DNA from: Hydrogenophaga sp.
GTDB lineage: Bacteria; Pseudomonadota; Gammaproteobacteria; Burkholderiales; Burkholderiaceae_C
DNA: 64,000 bases
Assembly (NCBI RefSeq): GCF_030373225.1
Contig: NZ_JAUCZG010000016.1
Span: 23,744 to 87,743 of the forward strand
Direction: 5' to 3'
How positions within the stretch are numbered: position 1 is the first letter of the stretch; every line of letters starts with the position of its first letter. The position numbers and the translations under genes were made by a program. Under the pieces are notes generated by a model, which saw nothing but the letters and a program-made list of their open reading frames with translations, had not been told where the DNA came from and searched no databases. Shown here in pieces: positions 51,522 to 59,745 of this stretch.

Positions 51522-52001
51522 TCAGGGCTTGTGCTGACCGTGGTTCGCGCCAGGCGAGGCGGCCATGTTGCCCAGGGGACGCGCCGTGGCCTTCACTTCC
51601 AGCGAGGTGCGCAGGCCGTCCTTGCCTTCAAGCACCAGCGTCACGGGCACCACATCGCCCGCCTTCACCGCCGCCTTCAGGTCCATCAGCATCACGTGGT
51701 AACCACCGGGCTTGAGCTCGACGGTCTTGCCCGCCGGCAAGGCCAGGGCGGGAATGGCGCGCATCTTCATCACGTCCTTGTCCATCGCCATTTCGTGGAT
51801 CTCGACCACACCGGCAATGGGCGAGCTGGCCTGAACCACGCGGGTGTCGGCCTGGGCGGTGAGTTGCATGAAGGCGCCGGTGGCCTTCTGCTGGGCCACG
51901 GTGGCGCGGACCCAGGCGTCCTTGACTTCAACCGGGGCAGGCGTTTGCGCCCAGGCGCTCGCGGTGAGTGACAACAAGGTGGCAACGATGACTTTTTTCA
52001 T
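51522..52001 (-). CDS. PCu(A)C-type periplasmic copper chaperone
   Basis: The 159-residue protein has a signal peptide (about 1-18, ending SAWAQ) and the full copper motif H-x10-M-x21-H-x-M (His69, Met80, His102, Met104). It ends in a His-containing tail (NHGQHKP). PCuAC proteins deliver copper to oxidase CuA sites with SCO1. An SCO1 and a caa3 oxidase are in this window. It lies downstream of the DUF2946 gene on the same strand. Confidence 0.95.
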   Translation of the reverse strand: MKKVIVATLLSLTASAWAQTPAPVEVKDAWVRATVAQQKATGAFMQLTAQADTRVVQASSPIAGVVEIHEMAMDKDVMKMRAIPALALPAGKTVELKPGGYHVMLMDLKAAVKAGDVVPVTLVLEGKDGLRTSLEVKATARPLGNMAASPGANHGQHKP

Positions 52002-52118
52002 GGGGACTCCAGAGGGATTGGGGGGAATGAAAAACGGGCCTGCTGGCGACAGGCGCGCGCAGCGGGACAGGGAAAACCACGGCAGACCCGCACCGGCCGA
52101 AGCCGGGGTCTGGCCCGC

Positions 52119-52508
52119 TCAGGCGAGCGGTGGGGCGCGCGATTGCGCCGTCGACCACACCGCACAGGGCAGGATCGACGAGAAATTCCAGCCAGGCCTG
52201 GCGCCTGGCTCGTTCGTGGTCAGGCTCGTGGCGGCATGGACCGGGGGCAGGTTGCCTGCCCCTTGAAGCAGACACCAGGCGCAGGAAGACGCGTCCATGA
52301 GGCCCGGAGCGTGATCGGTACCCGCCGGCTCGGCAGGACCATCGAGCTGCACCCACACCACCCCGGTGGTGCTGCACACCTCCACCCAGCCCTGGCTGCC
52401 CGATCCGGCCACGGCGGCCTGCGCCAGCGTGGGCGCGAGCGCGCCCCAGAGCATGGCCAGCAGGGCCAGCCAGGCAGCGAGTCGGCGAGTGGGACGGTGG
52501 GTTGGCAT
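52119..52508 (-). CDS. DUF2946 protein
   Basis: The 129-residue protein has an N-terminal signal or membrane helix (about 10-32, ending AQAA), then a short periplasmic domain with Cys in VEVCSTTG and the CAWC pair in MDASSCAWCLLQG. DUF2946 proteins often accompany copper proteins, as here (PCuAC 117 bp downstream). The function is unknown. It is divergent from the glutathione S-transferase gene. Confidence 0.85.
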   Translation of the reverse strand: MPTHRPTRRLAAWLALLAMLWGALAPTLAQAAVAGSGSQGWVEVCSTTGVVWVQLDGPAEPAGTDHAPGLMDASSCAWCLLQGAGNLPPVHAATSLTTNEPGARPGWNFSSILPCAVWSTAQSRAPPLA

Positions 52509-52606
52509 GTCGGACGAGTTTATCAGCGGCTCGCGTCAACTGCGGGACGCCCGGGACATCCCCCGCGCGAATACGATGCACGCACCCCCCAACAACGGAG
52601 ACCCCC

Positions 52607-53251
52607 ATGCTCACACTCTGCGGCTTCTCGGCCAGCAACTACTACAACAAGGTCAAGCTCGCCCTGCTTGAAAAAGGGGTGGCCTTCGAGGAGGAACTGG
52701 CCTGGGTCGGCCAGACGGACAAGGCCGCCAGCCCGCTGGGCAAGGTGCCGTACCTGAAGACGGATGCGGGCCCGCTGTCCGAGTCCACCGTGCTGCTGGA
52801 ATACATCGAGGACGCCTACCCGGCGCACCCGCTCATGCCGGCCGATGCGTTCGCCAAAGGCAAGGTGCGCGAGATCGTGCGTTACCTCGAACTGCACCTG
52901 GAGCTGGTGGCGCGCAACCTGTATGGCGAAGCGTTCTTCGGTGGCAAGGTGAGCGATGCCGCCAAGGAAAAAACCGGCGAACAGCTGACCAAAAACGTGG
53001 CGGCATTTGCCCAGCTGGTGAAGTTTTCCCCCTTCATTGCCGGCGATACCTTCACCCTGGCCGATTGCGCCGCCGCCGTGCACCTGCCGCTGGTGAGCAG
53101 CGCGACCAAGATCATTTACGGCCGCGACTGCCTGGCCGAGCTGCCGGTGCGCGACTACTTGAAACTGCTGGGTGAACGCCCCACCGTGCAGCGGGTCAAC
53201 GCCGACCGCAAGACCAACACCGAGCTGATGCTCCAGCGCGCCAAAGGCTGA
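52607..53251 (+). CDS. Glutathione S-transferase family protein
   Basis: The 214-residue protein has a thioredoxin-like N-terminal domain (MLTLCGFSASNYYNKVKLALLEKG, the KVPYL cis-Pro and SESTVLLEYIE glutathione-binding segment) and a helical C-terminal domain with FTLADCAAAVHL. The substrate is unknown. A GGAG before ATG 52607 supports the start. Its stop abuts the convergent plsC-like stop with no gap. Confidence 0.92.
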   Translation: MLTLCGFSASNYYNKVKLALLEKGVAFEEELAWVGQTDKAASPLGKVPYLKTDAGPLSESTVLLEYIEDAYPAHPLMPADAFAKGKVREIVRYLELHLELVARNLYGEAFFGGKVSDAAKEKTGEQLTKNVAAFAQLVKFSPFIAGDTFTLADCAAAVHLPLVSSATKIIYGRDCLAELPVRDYLKLLGERPTVQRVNADRKTNTELMLQRAKG

Positions 53252-53995
53252 TCAGGCCGTCGGTTCGCACAGGCGAGCGACCTCGGCGCGCAAGTCCAGC
53301 GCCCAGGTGCGCCGGTCGCGCCCATGCGGCAGTTGCGGCTCGCCGTAGCGCACCCGGGCCTGCACGCCGTCGCCACACAGCGTGGCCCAGACAGAGGCCA
53401 CCAGCGTGGTGTCGCCGATGAAGAGCGGACCATCGTGCCGGCCACCGCGGATGCTGTCGACAAAACCCAGCGCCAGCGGCAGCACCGGCGCATTGGCCGT
53501 GATCGCGGCCTGCAACAGGTTGGCGTGAAACGGCAGCAGGGTGCGGCCATCGCTGGTGGTGCCCTCGGGAAACACGGTGAGGATGTCTCCCGCGCGCAGG
53601 CGCTCGGCCATGTGGTGCACCACCCGCATGGCATCGCGCCGGCTTTCGCGTTCGATGTAGAGCGTGCCGGCACCGGTGATGAGCGAGCCGAGCAGCGGCC
53701 AGGTTTTCACGTCGGCCTTGGAGACGAAACGGCTGGGGTGGGCCGCATTGAGCACCAGGATGTCGAGCCAGGAAATGTGGTTGGAGACCATCAGCAGCGG
53801 ACCGTGCGCGGGCGGTGCGCCCTCCACCACCAGTTCAACGCCCACGATGCCGAGCATCTGGCGCGACCAGGCGCTCACCAGCAGCCCGGTCTGGGGCGCA
53901 GAGAGTCGGCCGAACTCGGTACGGATGATCCACAGGCCACGCACCACGTGGCCCACGGCGCGCAGGGCGCGCCAGGACGCGCGCAGCCGGTTCAC
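53252..53995 (-). CDS. plsC: 1-acyl-glycerol-3-phosphate acyltransferase-like (PlsC family)
   Basis: Membrane-associated acyltransferase of 247 residues for the second acylation of phosphatidic acid. It has the catalytic H-x4-D block NHISWLD (His73, Asp78), the FPEGTTSDG block, and a hydrophobic N-terminal helix. The start is GTG 53995, whose GTGA overlaps the pyrC' stop, so translation is coupled. It is the last gene of the pyrimidine operon. Other PlsC-like lysophospholipid acyltransferase roles are possible. Confidence 0.88.
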   Translation of the reverse strand: MNRLRASWRALRAVGHVVRGLWIIRTEFGRLSAPQTGLLVSAWSRQMLGIVGVELVVEGAPPAHGPLLMVSNHISWLDILVLNAAHPSRFVSKADVKTWPLLGSLITGAGTLYIERESRRDAMRVVHHMAERLRAGDILTVFPEGTTSDGRTLLPFHANLLQAAITANAPVLPLALGFVDSIRGGRHDGPLFIGDTTLVASVWATLCGDGVQARVRYGEPQLPHGRDRRTWALDLRAEVARLCEPTA

Positions 53996-55335
53996 ACCGT
54001 GCGGTTCCGTTCGGTGTCCGGCGCATGGTGCGCCACCTGTCCGCCCACCAGCGTGGCGCGCACGCGGGTGGGCAACTCGTGCCCGCCGAAGGGCGTGTGC
54101 TTGCCCTGGCTGCGCAAGGCGTCGGCCTGCACCGTCCAGCTCGCGTTCGGGTCGAAGATGCACAGGTCGGCCACACCGCCCACCGCCACGCGGCCCACGC
54201 TGGCCTGCAGGGTGCCCAGGCTCGCTCCCAGCACCGACTGCGGGCCGCTGGTGAGCACGGCCAGCGCCTGCATCAGGCCCAGGCCCTCCTGCTGTGCCCA
54301 GGTGCAGGCCAGGCCGAGCAGCAGTTCCACCGCGGTGGCGCCGGGCTCGGCCTCGGCAAACGGCAGCGTCTTGGCGTCGCTGTCGACCGGGTTGTGGTCG
54401 GACACCAACGCGTCGATGGTGCCGTCGGCCAGACCGGCACGCAGCGCATCACGGTCGCGCTGCTGGCGCACCGGGGGTTGCAGCCGCAGGCGGCTGTCGT
54501 AATAGCCGATGTCGATGTCGGTCAGGTGCAGGTTGTGCACGCTCACATCGCAGGTGACCGGCAGGCCCTCGGCCTTGGCCTGGCGCAGCAGCGCCAGCCC
54601 GGCGGCGCTGCTGATGCGGCACAGGTGCACGCGCGCGTTCGCGCTGCCCGGCGTCTTGCCCTGGGTGGCGCGCATGAGTTCAAACAGCGTGTGCAGCGCG
54701 ATGGTTTCGGCCGCTGCCGTAATGCCGGCCAGACCCAGGCGCGTGGCCAGCGGACCGCTGGCGGCCACGCCTTTGCCGAGCCAGAAGTCCTGCGGTCGCA
54801 GCCACACGGTGTAGCCGAAGGTGGCGGCGTACTGCAGCGCGCGCTGCAGCACCTGCACGTTGACGATCGGCACCTCGGCCTGCCCGAAACCGATGCAGCC
54901 CGATTCGGTGAGCTCGGCCATTTCGGTGAGCACCTCGCCTTGCAGGCCACGGGTGAGTGCGCCCAGCGGAAACACGCGCGCCAGATGCAGTTTTTCGGCG
55001 CGGAACTTGAGCATGTCCACCAGCCCCGGTTCGTCGAGCACCGGATCGGTGTCGGGCGGGCAGACCAGCGAGGTCACGCCGCCGGCCACGGCCGCGGCCA
55101 TTTCGCTCTCGAGCATGCCGGCGTGCTCCTGGCCGGGTTCGCGCAGGCGAACCGCGAGGTCCACCAGACCGGGCGCCACCACGCAGCCGGTGGCGTCGAT
55201 GGTTCGGTTGGGGTGGAAGTCGGGCGCCACGCTGCCGATGGCGATGATGCGGCCGGCGGCAATGGCCACATCGGCCAACTCGTCGCGGCCGGTGGCCGGG
55301 TCCATGACACGGCCGTTCTGGATCAGGATCTTCAT
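53992..55335 (-). CDS. pyrC': Dihydroorotase-like pseudoenzyme (PyrC'/PyrX)
   Basis: The 447-residue amidohydrolase-fold protein aligns with type I dihydroorotase, but the metal site is destroyed. The DxHxHxR motif is DLAVRLREPG (Ala61, Arg63 in place of both His), MPN is CPPD, and the late DH motif reads SDHNPVDSD. Such inactive dihydroorotases act as structural partners of aspartate carbamoyltransferase in pseudomonads and related bacteria. It is downstream of pyrB on the same strand. A catalytic dihydroorotase must be encoded elsewhere. Confidence 0.93.
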   Translation of the reverse strand: MKILIQNGRVMDPATGRDELADVAIAAGRIIAIGSVAPDFHPNRTIDATGCVVAPGLVDLAVRLREPGQEHAGMLESEMAAAVAGGVTSLVCPPDTDPVLDEPGLVDMLKFRAEKLHLARVFPLGALTRGLQGEVLTEMAELTESGCIGFGQAEVPIVNVQVLQRALQYAATFGYTVWLRPQDFWLGKGVAASGPLATRLGLAGITAAAETIALHTLFELMRATQGKTPGSANARVHLCRISSAAGLALLRQAKAEGLPVTCDVSVHNLHLTDIDIGYYDSRLRLQPPVRQQRDRDALRAGLADGTIDALVSDHNPVDSDAKTLPFAEAEPGATAVELLLGLACTWAQQEGLGLMQALAVLTSGPQSVLGASLGTLQASVGRVAVGGVADLCIFDPNASWTVQADALRSQGKHTPFGGHELPTRVRATLVGGQVAHHAPDTERNRTV

Positions 55336-55354
55336 GTCGTTACCTTGTTGTGCC

Positions 55355-55602
55355 AGGTTTCGCCGCCGGGCCGCCCCAAGGCGAAACGTGCCCCCTCGGG
55401 GGGCAGCGACCCTCGCAGCGGTGGAGCGTGGGGGTCAAAGGTTTCGCCGCCGGGCCGCCCCAAGGCGAAACGTGCCCCCTCGGGGGGCAGCGACCCTCGC
55501 AGCGGTGGAGCGTGGGGGTCAAAGGTTTCGCCGCCGGGCCGCCCCAAGGCGAAACGTGCCCCCTCGGGGGGCAGCGACCCGCGCAGCGGTGGAGCGTGGG
55601 GG
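55355..55602. repeat. Three tandem 84-bp junction repeats between pyrB and pyrC'
   Basis: Copies start at 55355, 55439 and 55523. The first two are identical and the third differs slightly. Each has GTTTCGCC (55357-55364 in copy 1) pairing with GGCGAAAC (55380-55387) around GCCGGGCCGCCCCAA, then GCCCCCTCGGGGGGC. The block fills nearly the entire 267-bp gap and abuts the pyrB stop, where its GGTCA end supplies the TGA. The 84-bp period is 28 codons. Confidence 0.95.
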
Positions 55603-56559
55603 TCAGGCCTCATTGCTGGCAACGATGGACATCACGGCCATGCGCACCGCGATGCCGTAGGTGACCTGCGGCAGGATCACGCTCTGCGGTCCGTCCACCA
55701 CCGCCGAGTCGATCTCCACGCCGCGGTTGATCGGCCCCGGGTGCATCACGATCGCGTCCGGCTTCGCCCAGCGCATGCGCTCGGGCGTGAGGCCGAAGCT
55801 CTTGAAGTACTCCTGGCTCGAGGGCAGCAGCGCGCCGCTCATGCGCTCGTTCTGCAAGCGCAGCGTGATCACCACGTCGCAGTCCTTGATGCCCTCTTCC
55901 AGCGTGTGGCACACGCGCACGCCCATCTGCGAGAGGTCACTGGGCACCAGGGTGCGCGGGCCGACCACGCGCACGTCGGGGCAGCCCAGCGTGGTGAGGG
56001 CGTGGATGTCCGAGCGCGCCACGCGCGAGTGCAGCACGTCGCCGACGATGGCCACCGAGAGCCGGGTGAAATCCTGCTTGTAGTGACGGATGGTGTACAT
56101 GTCGAGCAGCCCCTGGGTGGGGTGCGCGTGGCGCCCGTCGCCGGCGTTGATCACGTGCACGTGCGGGGCCACATGCTGCGCAATCAGGTAGGGCGCGCCC
56201 GACTCGCTGTGGCGCACGACGAAGATGTCGGCCGCCATGGCGCTGAGGTTGGCGATGGTGTCGAGCAACGACTCGCCCTTGGCGGTGGAGCTGCGCGCGA
56301 TGTCGAGGTTGATCACATCGGCGCTGAGGCGCGTGGCCGCGATCTCGAAGGTGGTGCGCGTGCGCGTGCTGTTCTCGAAGAACAGGTTGAACACGCTCTT
56401 TCCCCGCAGCAGCGGCACCTTCTTCACCTCGCGGTTGCTCACGCTCACGAAATTGGCGGCGGTGTCCAGGATCTGCGTGAGGATGTCGCGCGAGAGGCCC
56501 TCGGTGGAGAGCAGGTGGATCAGTTCACCGTTCTTGTTGAGCTGGGGATTGCGTCGCAC
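55603..56559 (-). CDS. pyrB: Aspartate carbamoyltransferase catalytic subunit
   Basis: First committed enzyme of pyrimidine synthesis. The 318-residue protein has carbamoyl phosphate site [11 protein letters not shown], the HPTQGLLD loop, and aspartate-binding [11 protein letters not shown] 56559 starts two bases after the pyrR stop. It probably assembles with the downstream pseudo-dihydroorotase, as in pseudomonad ATCase. Repeats between the two genes are unusual, because these genes normally overlap or nearly touch. Confidence 0.96.
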   Translation of the reverse strand: MRRNPQLNKNGELIHLLSTEGLSRDILTQILDTAANFVSVSNREVKKVPLLRGKSVFNLFFENSTRTRTTFEIAATRLSADVINLDIARSSTAKGESLLDTIANLSAMAADIFVVRHSESGAPYLIAQHVAPHVHVINAGDGRHAHPTQGLLDMYTIRHYKQDFTRLSVAIVGDVLHSRVARSDIHALTTLGCPDVRVVGPRTLVPSDLSQMGVRVCHTLEEGIKDCDVVITLRLQNERMSGALLPSSQEYFKSFGLTPERMRWAKPDAIVMHPGPINRGVEIDSAVVDGPQSVILPQVTYGIAVRMAVMSIVASNEA

Positions 56560-56561
56560 GG

Positions 56562-57080
56562 TCAGGCCTTTTTGGATTCGAGCACGAAGCTCAGGCGCCC
56601 GGCATCGTCGCGCGCCAGTTCGAGCAACTGGTCGTCGGCCAGGGTCACGCGCGCCGCGCACACAGTGGCTTCGATCGGCAGCTCGCGTCCGCCCCGGTCG
56701 ACCAGCACCGCCAGGCGAACGCTGGCCGGGCGGCCGTAGTCGAACAATTCGTTGATCACCGCGCGCAGCGTGCGCCCGGTGTAGAGCACGTCGTCGACCA
56801 GCAGCACGTGCGCGCCGTTCACGTCGAAGGGCAACACCGTTTGAGCACTGGTGGCGAGACCGCGCTGCGCGAAATCGTCGCGGTGCATGCTCGACGAGAT
56901 CACACCGGCGTCGCCCGGCAGGCCGAGGTCGCGCTGCAGGCGCTCGGCGAGCCAGGCGCCGCCGGAGGTGATGCCGGCGAGCAAGGTGCCTTGTGGCGGC
57001 GCAGCCACCAGTTTCTTCACGCCGGCCAGCAACTCGCTGTACAGCGCCTCGGCATCGGGCAGGTGGGACGGCGATGTCAA
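56562..57080 (-). CDS. pyrR: Bifunctional pyr operon regulator/uracil phosphoribosyltransferase
   Basis: The 172-residue type I phosphoribosyltransferase has the PRPP loop [16 protein letters not shown] and the family ends ([10 protein letters not shown]). In Gram-positives PyrR binds pyr mRNA. In proteobacteria it is often only an enzyme or has an unclear regulatory role. I see no PyrR attenuator upstream. It starts at TTG 57080 (GGAG 7 bases upstream), overlapping the ruvX stop by 4 bp. Confidence 0.94.
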   Translation of the reverse strand: MTSPSHLPDAEALYSELLAGVKKLVAAPPQGTLLAGITSGGAWLAERLQRDLGLPGDAGVISSSMHRDDFAQRGLATSAQTVLPFDVNGAHVLLVDDVLYTGRTLRAVINELFDYGRPASVRLAVLVDRGGRELPIEATVCAARVTLADDQLLELARDDAGRLSFVLESKKA

Positions 57081-57451
57081 GGCAGGCTCCTCAAGAATTG
57101 TTCCAGGATGATGCAGGCCGACGCGGCGTCGGCATCTTTGGCGCCCAGGCTGTGGGCTTCGGTGGTGCTGTAACGCTCGTCCACCTCGAACACCGGCAGG
57201 CCGTGACGGCCGCGCAGCTGCCTGGCAAATTTCAGCGCACGCGCGGTGTTCTCGTGGGGTGCGCCGTCGGGGTGGCAAGGCACGCCGACCACCAGGGCAT
57301 CGGGTTGCCACTCTTTCAGGCGCTGCGCGATCAAGGGAAAGCGCGCGTCACCTTCGGCGGCAATGGTGGCCTGCGGCGTGGCGCTGCGGGTGATGCGGTT
57401 GCCCGTGGCCACGCCGGTGCGTTTGAGTCCGAAGTCGAACGCCAGAAACAT
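57077..57451 (-). CDS. ruvX: Holliday junction resolvase-like RuvX (YqgF)
   Basis: The RNase H-fold protein has [11 protein letters not shown] (catalytic-type Asp), the [10 protein letters not shown] strand and DERYSTTEA with the second acidic residue. From ATG 57451 it has 124 residues, close to the family's 138. The start is uncertain. A GTG at 57553 overlapping the yqgE stop (TAGTG) and an ATG at 57586 are in frame, giving 158 or 169 residues, but those extra residues are encoded by a partial junction repeat. The 57451 start has no Shine-Dalgarno sequence. Confidence 0.88.
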   Translation of the reverse strand: MFLAFDFGLKRTGVATGNRITRSATPQATIAAEGDARFPLIAQRLKEWQPDALVVGVPCHPDGAPHENTARALKFARQLRGRHGLPVFEVDERYSTTEAHSLGAKDADAASACIILEQFLRSLP

Positions 57452-57487
57452 CTGGCAATGCGCCGGGACTTCGATCGAAGAAGTGAC

Positions 57488-57544
57488 CGGGCCGGCCCCG
57501 CCCCCTCGGGGGGCAGCGACCCGCGAAGCGGCGGAGCGTGGGGG
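57488..57544. repeat. Partial junction repeat between yqgE and ruvX
   Basis: GCCCCCTCGGGGGGC (57500-57514) and the tail CAGCGACCCGCGAAGCGG (57515-57531) ending in GTGGGGG match the right half of the 35.1- and 55.4-kb copies. The arm-core-arm hairpin is degenerate here. It lies between the yqgE stop and the ruvX domain. Confidence 0.85.
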
Positions 57545-57552
57545 TTCCACCA

Positions 57553-58140
57553 CTATGCGTGCCCCGCGTCTGGGGAAAGCATCCACGGCTGCAGGCCGAG
57601 CAAGGCCATCGCGCGTTCATAACGTTCGGCCACGGGCGCGTCAAAAATGACGGCAGGGTCGGCTTCCACGGTGAGCCAGCTGTTTTCGGTGATCTCCGAT
57701 TCGAGCTGGCCCTGACCCCACGAGGCATACCCGAGCGACACGAACACCCGGCGCGGGCCGGCGCCCGAAGCCATGGCTTCCAGCACGTCCTTCGAGGTGG
57801 TCATCTCCAGGCCGCCTGGAATGGACAGGGTGGACGCATACACCGACTCGCCCTCGCCCGACACCGCCTCGTGCAGCACGAAGCCGCGCTCGGTCTGCAC
57901 AGGGCCGCCCTGGAACACCGGCAACTCCAGCAGGTCGTCGCGGCCCATGGGCAGGTCGACCTTCTCGAACAGGCGGGGCAGCAGGATGTCGCTGGGCTTG
58001 TTGATCACCAGACCGAGGGCCCCACGTTCGCTGTGCTCGCACATGAACACCACGCTGCGGCCAAATAGCTCGTCGCTGAGGCCGGGCATCGCAATCAGGA
58101 AATGATTGGTCAGGTTGATGGGGGCAAAATCAGCTGGCAT
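57553..58140 (-). CDS. yqgE: YqgE/AlgH family protein
   Basis: The 195-residue protein has the UPF0301 pattern NHFLIAMPGLSDELFGRSVVFMCEHSERGALGLVINKP at the N-terminus and GGPVQTERGFVLHE in the middle, with GYASWGQGQLESEI near the end. AlgH affects alginate regulation in Pseudomonas by an unclear mechanism. yqgE is typically upstream of ruvX and pyr genes, as here, and is first in this operon. ATG 58140 is 76 bp from the divergent photolyase start. Confidence 0.93.
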   Translation of the reverse strand: MPADFAPINLTNHFLIAMPGLSDELFGRSVVFMCEHSERGALGLVINKPSDILLPRLFEKVDLPMGRDDLLELPVFQGGPVQTERGFVLHEAVSGEGESVYASTLSIPGGLEMTTSKDVLEAMASGAGPRRVFVSLGYASWGQGQLESEITENSWLTVEADPAVIFDAPVAERYERAMALLGLQPWMLSPDAGHA

Positions 58141-58216
58141 CCGCGGATTTTAAGCGGCTTGCCTCGTGCCCTCCGGCCGCCTGCGGCCATCTCCCCAGCG
58201 CCCTCCAACCGCCAGC

Positions 58217-59737
58217 ATGAACACCTACGACAAAGGCCTGATGTGGTTCCGGCGCGACCTGCGCGCCGAGGACAACGCGGCGCTGCACCACGCACTCAAG
58301 GTCTGCCGGCAGGTCTGGTGCGTGTTCGTGTTCGACACCGACATCCTCGATGCGCTGCTGGAGCGGGGACTGGTGGCCGACCGGCGGGTGGAGTTCATCC
58401 GCGAATCGCTGGTGGAGCTGGACGCTTCACTGCGCGCGCTCGGACGCGACAACGGCACGGCGGGCGTGGGCCTGATCGTGCTGCACGGGCCGGCGATCCA
58501 GCGGGTGACGGCGCTGGCACAGCAGCTGGCGGTGCAGGCGGTTTTTGCCAACCACGACGACGAACCCGCTGCGCTGGCACGCGATGCCCAGGTGCTCGGC
58601 GCCCTCGCGCACGCCGGCATCATGCTGCACAGCCACAAGGACCATGTGGTCTTCGAGCGGCGCGAGGTGCTCACGCAGGCCGGGCACGCGTTTGGCGTGT
58701 TCACGCCCTACAAGAACGCCTGGCTCAAGGCACTCACGCCCTCGCAACTGAAACCCCATGCGGTGGCGGCCCACGCCGGCACGCTGGCCAGCGTGCCCGA
58801 GGCACTGGCAAGGCCGATGCCCACGCTGGCCGACCTGGGTTTCGAGACCACCAACCTCGGCCAGCTGCCCCTGCCCACGGGAACGAGCGGGGCCCACCGC
58901 CTGTTTGAGGACTTTGTCGAACGCATCGAGCGCTACGACGAGACGCGCAACTTCCCCGCGGTCAAAGGCCCGAGCTACCTGAGCGTGCACCTGCGCTTTG
59001 GAACCATCTCGATCCGCCACCTGGCCTCGGTGGCCTACCAGATGCACCTGCAGGGCTTGTCGGGGGCGAGCACCTGGCTGTCCGAGCTGATCTGGCGCGA
59101 TTTCTACCACCAGGTGATGGCCAACTTCCCGCACGTGGTGGAGAAGGCCTTCAAGCCCGAGTACGACCACATCAGGTTCGATCACGGCAAACAGGCCAGG
59201 GAGCTGTTCGCCGCCTGGTGCGAGGGCCGCACCGGGTACCCGCTGGTGGACGCGGCCATGCACCAGATCAACCAGACCGGCTACATGCACAACCGACTGC
59301 GCATGGTGGTGGCGAGTTTTCTGGTGAAGGACCTCGGCATCCACTGGCAATGGGGCGAGCGCTACTTCGCCGACAAGCTGATCGACTTCGACCTGGCCGC
59401 CAACAACGGCGGCTGGCAGTGGGCCAGCTCCAGCGGTTGCGACGCACAACCCTATTTCCGCATCTTCAACCCGGTGAGCCAGAGCGAGAAGTTCGACCCG
59501 CAGGCCAGGTTCATCCGGCGCTATGTGCCCGAACTCGCCGGTCTGCCGGATGCGGCGATTCACGCGCCGTGGCGGGCCAACGAGATCGAGCTGCTGGGCG
59601 CCGGCGTGGAGCTGGGCAGGACCTACCCGCACCCGGTGGTGGACCACGCGGTGGCGCGTGAGCAGACCTTGCTGCGTTATGCCGTCGTCAAGAAACCCGG
59701 CAAGACGCCGGCACCGGGCCTGGCGTCAAGCGCCTGA
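58217..59737 (+). CDS. phrB: Deoxyribodipyrimidine photo-lyase (class I cyclobutane dimer photolyase)
   Basis: Light-driven DNA repair enzyme with FAD. The 506-residue protein has an N-terminal antenna domain (LMWFRRDLRAEDNAAL) and FAD-binding C-terminal domain (AWCEGRTGYPLVDAAM, the LIWRDFYHQ region and DFDLAANNGGWQWASSSGCDAQPYFRIFNP). The Asn/Trp surroundings match CPD photolyases rather than cryptochromes. ATG 58217 gives the standard start. It is divergent from yqgE and convergent with tldD, 8 bp apart. Confidence 0.95.
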   Translation: MNTYDKGLMWFRRDLRAEDNAALHHALKVCRQVWCVFVFDTDILDALLERGLVADRRVEFIRESLVELDASLRALGRDNGTAGVGLIVLHGPAIQRVTALAQQLAVQAVFANHDDEPAALARDAQVLGALAHAGIMLHSHKDHVVFERREVLTQAGHAFGVFTPYKNAWLKALTPSQLKPHAVAAHAGTLASVPEALARPMPTLADLGFETTNLGQLPLPTGTSGAHRLFEDFVERIERYDETRNFPAVKGPSYLSVHLRFGTISIRHLASVAYQMHLQGLSGASTWLSELIWRDFYHQVMANFPHVVEKAFKPEYDHIRFDHGKQARELFAAWCEGRTGYPLVDAAMHQINQTGYMHNRLRMVVASFLVKDLGIHWQWGERYFADKLIDFDLAANNGGWQWASSSGCDAQPYFRIFNPVSQSEKFDPQARFIRRYVPELAGLPDAAIHAPWRANEIELLGAGVELGRTYPHPVVDHAVAREQTLLRYAVVKKPGKTPAPGLASSA

Positions 59738-59745
59738 GCAGACCC

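Noticed and set aside
55355..55602. Possible CRISPR array
   Set aside because: The three 84-bp units are contiguous without unique spacers, and no cas genes are present.
54025..56739. 904-codon plus-strand frame running through the 84-bp repeats
   Set aside because: It is antisense to pyrC' and pyrB. The repeated peptide blocks only reflect the 84-bp period being a multiple of three.
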